This document shows positions 48,297 to 57,481 of a stretch of 64,000 bases of DNA, piece after piece; positions within the stretch are counted from its first letter, which is position 1; the number at the start of each line of letters is the position of its first letter. The DNA is taken from NCBI GenBank assembly GCA_022419385.1, contig JAJUBI010000004.1, positions 1,965,286 through 2,029,285 of the forward strand, written 5' to 3'. A program made the translations under genes and the position numbers. Below the pieces are notes generated by a model. That model had not been told where the DNA came from. It saw only the letters and a program-made list of their open reading frames with translations, and made no database searches. The DNA comes from Paraconiothyrium sp. Pb-2020. Lineage: Eukaryota; Ascomycota; Dothideomycetes; Pleosporales; Didymosphaeriaceae.

Positions 48297-49265
48297 ATGA
48301 AATGGAGCAGTCCGCAGTGGATGCGAAGGGCACGAAAAACAACAACAAACTCTCTCTGGGACATCATGGCGACTGTATTGGGGACTTCATACGGCGCGCT
48401 CTGGAATGAGAACGAGAATGCGGCGACATATTCGATGCTACCGTCGACGCCTTCGGCTGTTGTTGATGTCGAGCGTATGGACAAGGGGAATGACGACGGA
48501 ACTTCGAGCCAGACCACACTTCAATCATACTCATCAACAAGTCGACCATCACGAATTGATCCGCGCATCATATCAGACGCCATCATCGGTTTGTCGGACG
48601 GTCTCACTGTGCCGTTCGCCCTCACTGCAGGACTCTCCGCCCTTGGCAACACCCACGTCGTCATCTACGGCGGCCTGGCTGAACTCATCGCTGGTTCCAT
48701 CTCCATGGGACTCGGCGGGTATCTTGGAGCGAAGAGTGAGGCCGAAAGCTATGTTGCAACGCAGATTCAGACGAGGAAGAAGATCAGTGCCGACACTGCG
48801 GGTATCGAAGAAGACGTCAAGAATATTGTTGAGGATTTTGGTCTGCCCGAGGAACTGAGCGAGCTGGTGACGAGGAAACTCGTCGAGGGAAGTGAGGAGC
48901 GGCTGGAAAAGTTTCTCATGAAGTTCGAGCACTCACTGCCCGAGCCGCCTTCGAATCGAGCATTAGTGTGCGCGTTGACCATTGCGATGGGGTACTTCAT
49001 CGGCGGCTTCGTCCCATTGTTGCCCTACTTCTTCGTCGGAGGTGACGATGTACAAAGAGGGCTTGTGTTGTCGGCTTGTGTTATGGCGGTAACATTATTT
49101 GCTTTTGGCTATGCGAAGACGGCGGCAGTGCACGGGTGCAGTGGTATGAGCGTCGTGTGGAAGGGAATCAGAGGAGGTGCCGAAATGATGGTTGTAGGCA
49201 GTCTGGCAGCAGGTGCGGCTATGGGTCTTGTGGGCTTGTTCAGCCAAGGAGGTGATCCTGTATGA
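48297..49265 (+). CDS. ccc1: CCC1/VIT1-family vacuolar iron transporter
   Basis: Moves cytosolic Fe2+ (and in some members Mn2+) into the vacuole for storage and detoxification. Single exon, 322 aa from 48297; an alternative ATG at 48366 removes 23 residues. Five membrane segments: LSDGLTVPFALTAGLSAL, VVIYGGLAELIAGSISMGLG, LVCALTIAMGYFIGGFVPLL, LVLSACVMAVTLFAFGY and MMVVGSLAAGAAMGLVGLF. The first two carry the family's DGLTVPFAL and LAELIAGSISMGLGGYLGAKSE motifs. A Glu-rich cytosolic loop of about 70 residues between helices 2 and 3 (EEDVKNIVEDF, EERLEKFLMKFE) matches the metal-binding loop of VIT1. It is convergent with the lipase gene 151 bp away. Confidence 0.96.
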   Translation: MKWSSPQWMRRARKTTTNSLWDIMATVLGTSYGALWNENENAATYSMLPSTPSAVVDVERMDKGNDDGTSSQTTLQSYSSTSRPSRIDPRIISDAIIGLSDGLTVPFALTAGLSALGNTHVVIYGGLAELIAGSISMGLGGYLGAKSEAESYVATQIQTRKKISADTAGIEEDVKNIVEDFGLPEELSELVTRKLVEGSEERLEKFLMKFEHSLPEPPSNRALVCALTIAMGYFIGGFVPLLPYFFVGGDDVQRGLVLSACVMAVTLFAFGYAKTAAVHGCSGMSVVWKGIRGGAEMMVVGSLAAGAAMGLVGLFSQGGDPV

Positions 49266-49416
49266 ATAGCTTGGGAAATCTAGATCCTTTGCAGTCCCGT
49301 CAGCCAGCGTAGGTGATCACCCACATATGGCATGGAAATCATGTTTTACTAGAACTACCCGATTTACGCGTGGCAGGTCCATATGTATAACGGTTATGTA
49401 CAAGCTCTACACCTTC

Positions 49417-51474
49417 TCATGCACTACCCTTCTTGCCCTTCTTCTTTTTCTTCCCTTCTGACTCCAAACTCTCCGTGCTCTCTCCCCTGCCTAGACCGCC
49501 AACTAGTCCACTAACCGCCTTGCCCACCCCCAAGGTGATCCCTCGCTCACCAAACACACTGACCTTGCCGCTGGTCCCGCTCCTCACACTGTCAAAGCTC
49601 TGCTTTCTCCGGATCTTAGTCGCTGAATGCTCCGGCGTCGTAGGATCCGAGTGACCGGTGCCCGCAACCTCATCCGACGACCACCAGCCCTCAGGTCGAC
49701 TGGTCGAGCTGCGTGCCGTGATTTGCGATTGAGAAGCAGCTGGGGAGGGTGACTCAAGCGTGTGAATGGGGACTTTAGCTGCGGGTGGAGGGAAGGTGGT
49801 TGTGCTTGCAGACGGTGAGTGTGTGCGCTCTACAGCTGAGGCATAACTCGACGCCGGGTGCGGTATTCGTGATTTCTGTGCCGAGGGCGACTGCGGTTGT
49901 GGAACATTCTCAAATGTTGGCTCTGTGAAGGATATCTTTCGTGTAGACTGAGAGTGCTTTTTAGAACGTAGCGCAACAGGACTGGACGAGGACTCATCAC
50001 CCGCGTCATCGCCTTCTGGTCCGGGCAGCGCTCCTGACTCGGGAAGAAGGCCTTTGTATCTCGCTGGAGAGCGAAACCTCTTGTCCTTGCGGTGTCCAAG
50101 GTATGGGACATCTTCGCCTGCAAGGCCAGCATAGTCGTCTAGCGCCTCGAAGACGTGTGGGAAGACGAGCTGGTCCACGGACGATGCCCAGAGGAAGTCG
50201 AGATGCTCGTAATGCGAGATCTCCTTCGCAACAGTATGTCGAGGTAGCTCCTTCAGCATTACGTTGATGTCTACCAAACTGTCCGAGCCACCGTACACCA
50301 ACACTATAGGCGTCTTGATATTGCGGGTCGGAAACTTCGCGACTTTATAGTATTTTGATTTGTTGGACATCACGCTTGGCGCATCGTCGTCGTACATCTG
50401 AAAGACGCCGTTGCGGATGATCTGGAACCAGTGGACCACGCTCTTCGTGGAAGTGTAAGAGTATAGATGCGGATATGCAGCAAGCTTCTGATGTGCAGTG
50501 ATGTTGCTGGCGGTCCAGCCAAAGAGGAACTGCAGAGAGGCATCAATTAAGCGAACAAAGATAGGTGGGTAAAGAATTGACTGCCACATGGTGGTAGAAG
50601 GCAGTATTGACTTTCGACCGAAGACTAAGAAGAGAATGTCAGGCGAGGTCTTGACGAAAGTATTGACAACCCCTGAAGTAAGGCCTGGTGGTGACATGGC
50701 CGGCGCAAGCGCAATGAAGACGTCGACTTTGTCGTTCAGATCGGGGTGGATCGAAAGCGTGGCAAAGGCCTGGGCGGTTCCCTGAGAAAAGCCAATGTAC
50801 GATAATGAAGGTTGGTGGGTGGTCCTCAGGATGTATTCGATCGAGTCGGGAATGTCGTGGAAGGCGAATTGGTCCATGCTGAAGTTCCAGAAAGACTGAT
50901 CCGTTGGTGCGCGATGTACACTCTTCTTCGAGTACTTGTTGCCACGATTGTTGCCCAGCCAGACATCGTATCCCCTCTCGACCAGCTCGAAGGGCAGACA
51001 GCGTTCCCGCTCCGTCAAAGACACCCACACCTCGCTGTTCATCATGAGGCCATGATGCAGGTAAACGACCTTTTTCTTCAAGCCTCCTTTGCCTGGTCCG
51101 GCGTTGACCCTGGAGTCCTCTTCCCCTCTTCTATACGCCAGTCTGTGCAATCCTAGCAGATATCCATCTCCAGTTTGCACCACATGTTCTTCGGTGTAAT
51201 ATCCCCAGAGCTCGCAAAGCTCTCCGAAGCTTGGAGCATTGGCGATGGAGCTCCACACGCCCTTACTTTTCTGCCTATTACGGCGCGAGTTGGGCGAGGA
51301 GAGGTGGTTGAACAATCGACGGGTGATACGGTAGAAAATATTGATTATAGGCGTGGGTATTGCGACTGTGATGAGCGCGACGAGCGACTCGAGAGCGATG
51401 AGCACGATTGAGAGTGCGAGGACGAAGTACTCCCGGATATGGAGACGGCCGAGAAATGGGATGCGCAGAGGCAT
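49417..51474 (-). CDS. Steryl ester hydrolase / acid-lipase-type lipase (TGL1/YEH-like)
   Basis: Lipid-droplet or membrane-bound alpha/beta hydrolase that in yeast relatives (Tgl1, Yeh1, Yeh2) frees sterols and fatty acids from steryl esters. Single exon, 685 aa. An N-terminal hydrophobic hairpin (about residues 15-48) precedes an AB-hydrolase lid-type lipase domain. It has LHHGLM (140-145, oxyanion region), the nucleophile elbow GFSQG with Ser230, Asp398 in GGSDSLVD and His424 in YEHLDF, so the triad is complete. About 225 C-terminal residues are Ser/Pro-rich, disordered, and end in a Lys-rich KKKKKGKKG tail. I cannot decide between Tgl1 and Yeh orthology. It is divergent from PET191 (479 bp). 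Confidence 0.95.
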   Translation of the reverse strand: MPLRIPFLGRLHIREYFVLALSIVLIALESLVALITVAIPTPIINIFYRITRRLFNHLSSPNSRRNRQKSKGVWSSIANAPSFGELCELWGYYTEEHVVQTGDGYLLGLHRLAYRRGEEDSRVNAGPGKGGLKKKVVYLHHGLMMNSEVWVSLTERERCLPFELVERGYDVWLGNNRGNKYSKKSVHRAPTDQSFWNFSMDQFAFHDIPDSIEYILRTTHQPSLSYIGFSQGTAQAFATLSIHPDLNDKVDVFIALAPAMSPPGLTSGVVNTFVKTSPDILFLVFGRKSILPSTTMWQSILYPPIFVRLIDASLQFLFGWTASNITAHQKLAAYPHLYSYTSTKSVVHWFQIIRNGVFQMYDDDAPSVMSNKSKYYKVAKFPTRNIKTPIVLVYGGSDSLVDINVMLKELPRHTVAKEISHYEHLDFLWASSVDQLVFPHVFEALDDYAGLAGEDVPYLGHRKDKRFRSPARYKGLLPESGALPGPEGDDAGDESSSSPVALRSKKHSQSTRKISFTEPTFENVPQPQSPSAQKSRIPHPASSYASAVERTHSPSASTTTFPPPAAKVPIHTLESPSPAASQSQITARSSTSRPEGWWSSDEVAGTGHSDPTTPEHSATKIRRKQSFDSVRSGTSGKVSVFGERGITLGVGKAVSGLVGGLGRGESTESLESEGKKKKKGKKGSA

Positions 51475-51953
51475 GGTGATCTTGTAGGCCCATTAATGTC
51501 ATGGTCACTCCAAACCGCGCTACAAAAACAGACGTACATAGATCTAATAGGGTTTGCGCTCAATGCGCCCAGTGCCGAAGGCGGTAACGTTTGTCAAGCG
51601 GCCAGCGTTGCGTGTACTCGAGTCCGAGGGCGTTGAATCTGCGATTGCAGGTGGCACTTAAGCTTAAGCATCGACTGTTGAAGCGGTCTGGGCGAATACG
51701 CTGGCTCTACAGTGGAACATGCTCGGGGAATGAATGCATGGGACAGCACAGACTCGCATGGTGAAATGTGCTGGCGGCTGATGACGTTTCTAGTCCTAGC
51801 ATGTGAAGATCCATGCCCATGCGACGTCGGCGAATTCTCGGCAAAACTATGCTCCAGAGCGTGAGCTGATCGATTGAGGGAGCTCTACAACACCATACCC
51901 CAATCTCCAATGACACGGTAGCCATAAACAAATCTTCTTTCAAACTCGTCACG
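51475..51953. promoter_or_regulatory. Shared divergent promoter, lipase / PET191
   Basis: 479 bp between opposed start codons, with no coding signal. It should carry both promoters; no specific element was recognised. Confidence 0.5.
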
Positions 51954-52388
51954 ATGCCTCAATCGTGTAAGGATATCCGTATGCGCCTTACACCCTATCG
52001 TTCGCACTAGCTAACCTCCGCAGGCGCGGCACTCGCCTTCTGCCTTCAGAACTCAGACTGTATAACGGTCGAGCGGAATAAGCCCGGCGACTGCCTCCGG
52101 CCTCCGCTCAAATACACGCTTCCCACACAATGTCAGCAGCTCCAGAAGGGATACGCCGAGTGCAAGAAAGGCCAAATCGACATGCGCAAGCGATTTCGAG
52201 GAAACCGCCCCATTAGTGTTGCGGGTCAGCTGGAAACAGGTGCATTCGGCGAGGGAAGAGCAGAGAAGGATGAAAAGCTGGGAACTATCGAAGAGAAGGG
52301 ATACATGTTGTACGCTGGGCGGCCGTACAAGGGCGTGCAGGAGTCGCGGCCGGAGGAACAGGCGAACAATGGAGAAGAAAACAAGTAA
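51954..52388 (+). CDS. pet191: PET191/COA5 cytochrome c oxidase assembly factor
   Basis: Small intermembrane-space protein needed for cytochrome c oxidase assembly. The 25-nt first exon (51954-51978) encodes only MPQSCKDI plus one base; a 45-nt intron (51979-52023) is followed by exon 2 (52024-52388), 129 aa in all. The first exon is too short for ORF scanning. It was recognised because it restores the PET191 start and a cysteine pattern: Cys5-X9-Cys15, Cys21-X10-Cys32 and Cys45-X9-Cys55, the twin-CX9C-type spacing of this family. GQIDMRKRFRGN follows directly, a family signature. The Glu/Lys-rich C-terminal 55 residues exceed the yeast protein. Confidence 0.95.
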
Positions 52389-53730
52389 AACGCGAAGTGG
52401 CACATCGAATTTATAACATATGGTGAAGACGCGGGGCGAACTGAAACGTACCGGCAAGAATAAAGGACGGTTTCTGAGAGACCTCTATAAGCGCTTTGTA
52501 GGTCAAAGTGGCCTCCAGTCCAGGGAGAAAAATGCCGGGACATCTCTCCTCTGTACTAAAACTACGTGTATACTATGTATGAAAAGAGATAGATACCTGG
52601 TTACATAATCTTGCGCATGGTCAGCTAGACACACTCGATATTCCATGATCCCTACAATAACCTACTCGAGAACCTCCACTTCTGTCGGAGCCTGCGTCCC
52701 ATTCGGATCGTACTCAAAACGAAATCACAGCAACGGCACTACGTTATGTAGTAAGAGAAACCTAAGACTAGTATGTTCACGCTAGAGCTATGCCATGAGC
52801 GAACTAAAGGAGACAACAGGATTGATAGTATTGTAGGACCTGCCGAAAATAAGACAACAGATAGCGTAAAGTCCTTTAAATCTTCGCGGATCACTGGTAG
52901 TGCGACCATGTAAATACAAAACTACCTTGGCACAGGATCATAATAACCGAACCATAGCACCAGCGTCCGCATGACGAGCCTAGTGCTGAAGGAGAACCTG
53001 CCATATGTGACCTCCATCAACAACGGAATAAGCCAGGTAATTCCATACAAAGCTCCCAACGGCTCCAGGAAAATTCGAAGTACGGGAATGGCGGTTGGAC
53101 ATGGACACCGTAAATCACCAGAAGACTAGTGCTCGAACGAAGACATCAGCGAGGATGGCGCGGGAGAGATTTTTTGGGCGGGAATGGTCTCTGGGATTCA
53201 AGATTAAGGAGCCTAGGCGATGTATACCAGAAGAATCTGGCCAGGGAGCGTCAGAAGACGTAATCTTTCTCTCTGGTAGGAGCAGGACAAGCTACGTGAA
53301 AATGAATGAAGCGACGAACATCGCTGCCCGCACCTGGTATCAAGGAACGTCTAAAGCATAGAGCTTCCACACAAGGAGGAAATCATTGAATATGAACAAA
53401 AGCGTTCTTGAGAGATCCGCGATCTTGTTCACCTCATTGGAAGTTTGCTCGGAAATTAAGGAGTGGATCTTGTTGATACAGGCTTCCTAAATTGGAAAAC
53501 TTAAAACGACCGAGCACCATAATCCTCTTGTGTAAGAACTACAGTCCGACGTTCGTGATCAATTATCTTACATTCCACTATGCTTCTCTAGGTTCCACTT
53601 CGCTAAGCTTGTATTGGTGGAAGATCTTGCTTGGCAACTGTATCACCCAGGTACACGAAGACTATCCACCTTGTACAGCACAGCACAACACTGCTTGGAG
53701 CACAATCTAATAATACGAAAAACCTACAAG
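52389..53730. other. Spacer with one candidate coding stretch
   Basis: 1.3 kb between PET191 and the GH43 gene. On the minus strand, 53125-52922 reads like the end of a membrane protein (listed separately). The rest, including about 370 bp just before the GH43 start, shows no coding signal and should contain its promoter. Confidence 0.45.
52922..53125 (-). CDS. Candidate C-terminal exon of an unidentified membrane protein
   Basis: A 67-codon open frame closed by TAG at 52924-52922. It has two hydrophobic segments (PLGALYGITWLIPLLMEV and RLVMRTLVLWFGYYD), a charged spacer and a YDPVPR end. Composition is far more protein-like than the competing frames. No ATG lies upstream in frame, so it would have to be an internal or last exon. 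The preceding CACTAG at 53131-53126 could be an acceptor, but I could not find a convincing upstream exon. It may be a gene fragment. No family is recognised. Confidence 0.3.
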   Translation of the reverse strand, partial: SSGDLRCPCPTAIPVLRIFLEPLGALYGITWLIPLLMEVTYGRFSFSTRLVMRTLVLWFGYYDPVPR

Positions 53731-55470
53731 ATGCATACGCACCACAAGATGGATGACACCGGACCAACCTTTGTAAATCCCATCATCCGTGGCTTCAATC
53801 CCGATCCCACTGTCTGTGTCGTGCCTGGCACTGTCCAAGAACCAACCCGATTCTTCCTGAGTACTTCAACTTTTGACTTTACGCCTTCATGTCCGATCTA
53901 TACATCCACCGACCTTTTGAACTGGAGACTCATCGGTCACGCGCTAACACGTCCCTCACAAATCAACCTCCGCACTGTCGAGCCCGGCGCCGGATCATGG
54001 GCTTCGACACTGCGCTATCGATCCTCTGAGAAGCGCTTTTATCTTACTACCGGTGTGTTTCATAGATATAGGCCCGCTTCTGATGAAAGGATCTTCCCAC
54101 GAGGCTTTTATGTCTGGACAGACGATATCTTCGACGAAACCCAGTGGAGTGATCCTGTGTACTTCGATAACCCAGGCTTCGACCAGGACTTATTCTGGGA
54201 TCCGAAGCACGATGATGAAGTGTACCTAAGCACTACGATGCGAGTATCAAATCGTGACCCAGCATCCAGATTGAAAGATTTCGCAGTTCACATCTCTCGA
54301 ATCGATATCAAGACCGGACAGACCCTGACATGCCCTCATATCATCATGCAGAGTGAGTCCGGCATAGCAGAAGGATCCCACATGCTCTACAGAGCGCCTT
54401 ACTACTATTTGTTCGTTGCAGAAGGTGGAACTGAAGCAGGGCACCAGGAGTGGGTATTCCGCAGCAAGCACAGTGTGTACGGCCCGTGGGAGTCGCAGGG
54501 GAAGCCGCTGTGGTACAACGGGCCGGATGAGGAGGTGCAGCGCACGGGGCACGCTGATATCTTCGAAGATGGGTATGGGCGGTGGTGGGGCGTGTTCTTG
54601 GGGGTTAGGCCAATCAAGGATGGGAACGGGAAATGGTTGGAGCCGCATTTAGGGAGAGAGACGTTTCTTGTGAAGGTGGAGTGGATCGATGGTTGGCCTG
54701 CCTTCAACGAGGGGGAGAATGTCAGACTGGTTACCAAGGGGAGGGACTCCGTTACGCAAAGTATCGAAGAGAAGAAGGCGACTGAAGGAGAAGTGAAGTG
54801 GACGGCGGACCTGAGCGGAAAAGAGGTGGAGTTGGGTTGGTATCAGAAGAATACACCGCTGAAGCAATGCTACTCGCTCAGAGAGCGTCCGGGGTGGCTC
54901 CGGCTGTGGGGAAATTGCTACAACCTCTCTTCACCGGAAGCACCATCTATGCTGCTACGGAAGCAGACTGAGTACTGCGAGTCTTTTCACGCCACATTGG
55001 ACTTCGACCCTACTATATTAGGCTATGAAGCCGGCATTGTGGTATATTGGAGTCCGTTCTCCTATGCCACGATTGGCATCGGAACAGTTCAACACGATGA
55101 CAGTTACTTCCGAACGATCATATGTCGGAAACCCGAAGGCCAGGCGGGCGCTTTCAAGGTGATCCATCCTTTAGTCCAAGATGGCGATCTCCGCTCAGTT
55201 TTCGACGAACATGTACAATTGTGCGCTGAAGCGTGTAATGGAACGTACAAACTTTATGCCAAAGGCGAACACAGGGGCGATGTTCAGAGCTTCACTTTCA
55301 CATCAGAGGAGCTCGCTGTGACCCCGCCTGTTGGCATGTCGTTTACTGGCGCAATGTTTGGCGTGTATTCGTTCGGCAACTGTGAGCCGGTGTTGGAGCC
55401 CGCAGATTTCAAAGATATATATGTCCAGGAAGGAAGGGTAAGGGAGCTGAAAGGTGCGAAACGGACATGA
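53731..55470 (+). CDS. GH43 glycosidase (beta-xylosidase/arabinofuranosidase type), no signal peptide
   Basis: Five-bladed beta-propeller glycosidase of the xylan/arabinan-degrading GH43 family. Single exon, 579 aa from the ATG at 53731. The upstream in-frame ATG at 53614 would add 39 residues with no signal-peptide character. Catalytic residues are in place: Asp25 (general base) in NPIIRGFNPDPT, Asp151 (pKa modulator) in GFDQDLFWDP and Glu214 (general acid) in GIAEGSHMLY. After the propeller (to about residue 320), a C-terminal jelly-roll domain (about 380-570) fits the DUF1349-type accessory domain of fungal beta-xylosidases (GH43 subfamily 11-like). Lack of a secretion signal suggests an intracellular enzyme acting on imported xylo-oligosaccharides. 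Confidence 0.93.
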   Translation: MHTHHKMDDTGPTFVNPIIRGFNPDPTVCVVPGTVQEPTRFFLSTSTFDFTPSCPIYTSTDLLNWRLIGHALTRPSQINLRTVEPGAGSWASTLRYRSSEKRFYLTTGVFHRYRPASDERIFPRGFYVWTDDIFDETQWSDPVYFDNPGFDQDLFWDPKHDDEVYLSTTMRVSNRDPASRLKDFAVHISRIDIKTGQTLTCPHIIMQSESGIAEGSHMLYRAPYYYLFVAEGGTEAGHQEWVFRSKHSVYGPWESQGKPLWYNGPDEEVQRTGHADIFEDGYGRWWGVFLGVRPIKDGNGKWLEPHLGRETFLVKVEWIDGWPAFNEGENVRLVTKGRDSVTQSIEEKKATEGEVKWTADLSGKEVELGWYQKNTPLKQCYSLRERPGWLRLWGNCYNLSSPEAPSMLLRKQTEYCESFHATLDFDPTILGYEAGIVVYWSPFSYATIGIGTVQHDDSYFRTIICRKPEGQAGAFKVIHPLVQDGDLRSVFDEHVQLCAEACNGTYKLYAKGEHRGDVQSFTFTSEELAVTPPVGMSFTGAMFGVYSFGNCEPVLEPADFKDIYVQEGRVRELKGAKRT

Positions 55471-56927
55471 TGAAAAAGATTTTTGAAGCAGGAGCGGCCT
55501 TTTCTGGACTTGCCCAAAGTTTTTAATTGCCAGTCTACGAATCTTCAACATACCCCAAATTCCCTCTTCACTACGCGTTCCTTCATCGTCTTGAGAGGCT
55601 GTTGCATCTGGTGGCTCCTCCTCATTTCGAAACACATTGCACTTGACACTCCAGACTTTATCATCGCAGCCAGAGTCCTTGAGATCACTGACAGTACTGA
55701 GAGTGACGAAAGCGCCAGACTGATCCGACAGACAGTCCGGAGTGCTGGCTGCGTCAATACTCGAGCTTCAATATTCAAGCTTCATTACATCTCCTGGGAT
55801 GTACACTTACGCATAACCTCTGCAGACGAAGTTTCTATCGCTACTTGCAGAATCCTTCCGCACAGATGAGATGTTGGAGGTGCGACTGTAATTTGATGAG
55901 CTGAATGTGTGTAACATGCGATGGAAAGAATGCTGACAAGAAAGTGACGCAGAGGCCGATGTTGAGTTGGTCTCAGGTGTATTATTGTACGGTTTCGGTA
56001 TGGTTGTAATCTCGGGGAAGCGCGCTCCGCAGGGTAGTCGAAGGTTAGGGTGGGGATGTTGATTTGGAGGACCTCAGCAGTTAACATCAGTCAGCAAAAA
56101 GAAATTAGGACATGTACGTTGCCTACAGCCGAAACATTTGTCCGAAACTTGGCGTGGCAGGAAATGATGGGGACGAAATGTGAGACGACAAGCGCAACCG
56201 AGAAGTAGGGGAAAAAAAAAGGTTACACAAAGGTTAGCCTTTATAGCTGTGACTAGGAAGTAAACGTATTAGGATGCGCTTTTACGCGTCTGTTCACAAG
56301 CATAGGAAGAGTCTTGATAAATAAGATCTTTGAAGTAGTTGATTTGAACGTATAGTTATACGGAAGCGCCTTGTTGATCGCGTATATGCAAAGTATGATA
56401 TAGATGACGTTTAATTCATCGTCTTGTAACGTATTTAGCGAACACCCATGTAGCTCTGCTCCTAAGCTGATATCCTTACCTGGACTTTTTCTGAACTTTT
56501 TTTGATTAGAGAACGAGGAACCACCCTACTCAATAACTATAACCCGTTAAAAGTTGAATAATGGTTGTACTGCGTGTGAAAATTCTCCGCATGGTATTGT
56601 AATTATTAAAACGTGTTTGTCTAATGTGAATTGCGGCTGGGTGGCCGTTTGCTCTACTTATTAGTGCTGTCCATTATTTTATGCAGGAGAATGGTTACAA
56701 AGGGCGCCTGTAGAGGGTACCTGTACACTATGAGTTTCTATAACTGGTATTACGTTTAGAGTTAAGTTCTTCTTTAAGAGGTGGAAAAGACATGTGCGTG
56801 CGGAAGCCAATAGTTCTGCTGTCAAGTTAATTCAAGCATAGTTACAAGCTATAGTGGAAAACTTTAACAGGTTTCATATCTTCCAACTAAGACTATCTAT
56901 ATGTGATTTATACAAGCTACCGCTCCT
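55471..56927. other. Spacer with a candidate exon and an AT-rich stretch
   Basis: The 55.55-56.16 kb part has protein-like minus-strand frames (one exon is listed separately). 56.2-56.9 kb is clearly AT-richer than its surroundings and has no ORF. A TATAAA (minus strand, 56245-56240) lies upstream of the candidate exons. Confidence 0.45.
55554..55765 (-). CDS. Candidate internal exon of an unidentified gene
   Basis: Minus-strand stretch of about 70 codons reading ASTPDCLSDQSGAFVTLSTV, then DDKVWSVKCNVF, then an acidic run ending SEEGIWG. Right after it comes a good donor (GTATGT at 55553-55548). Before it are acceptors at 55766 or 55750, opposite a GTAAGT donor at 55807-55802 that joins in frame. 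Upstream exons toward 56160 are ambiguous, because two frames join equally well. No start codon or domain is certain. The 3' part would run into the end of the GH43 gene on the other strand. Confidence 0.3.
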
Positions 56928-57481
56928 CTACGTGAAGCACATCACTGAGGAGATATTATCAGCCCAAGCATCTCCATGAGTGCCAAAGCCAGGCACAGTT
57001 GAAACATCGGATGGCTTTATTCCAACATACTTATCACCGTCGTAAAGAACAGAAAGGTCGTAATTTCTATATCTACCCTCAGCCGTACCCTCAGCCCAAG
57101 GGTCAAGGGAGGACCCGCGACAATCACTGTGGCTATGCACACATTAGCTCATACTACATGAATCTTCAGGGAAGGACAGCTTGCAGATAGTATTTGCAGC
57201 CATGACCGGTTGGGAGGTGCAGAAAAGACCGGACTTTATCGTTGCTGTGATTGAAGTCAGAACATACTCAAGCATGACGAAGTGGAGGAGGTCACTTACA
57301 ACCCGATAGTGTCAAGGTTAGTGCAATGATTCAAAGCTTCGACGCAGTGACAATCCCCCGAGAGATCTTTCTCAGAACAGATTCGAGTGTGACCTAGTTT
57401 GAGGCATGTATCATCTGTGAAAGAGGGTGCTGCAGCAGCAAAGGTAGCGAGTAGAGCGACGAAAGAAGTGAATAAGTGCAT
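56928..57481 (-). CDS. Small cysteine-rich secreted protein (beta/gamma-crystallin-like), with a GC-AG intron
   Basis: Three exons (57481-57300, 57244-57185, 57132-56928) sum to 447 nt, 148 aa. Residues 1-18 form a signal peptide (HLFTSFVALLATFAAAA). The mature part has eight cysteines: four in RICSEKDLSGDCHC and its flanks, then CTNLD, HGCKYYL, HSDCRGSS and the final SSVMCFT. The paired phrases GFNDKVRSF and AWADNISSV resemble the NDKISS-type strands of beta/gamma-crystallin-like fungal secreted proteins; this is by eye and tentative. Intron 1 (57299-57245) is GT-AG. Intron 2 (57184-57133, 52 nt) starts GCAAGC and ends CATAG. It is needed to join CKYYL to HSDCRGSS in frame; without it the frame stops five codons later. 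An effector-type role is possible but not shown. Confidence 0.7.
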
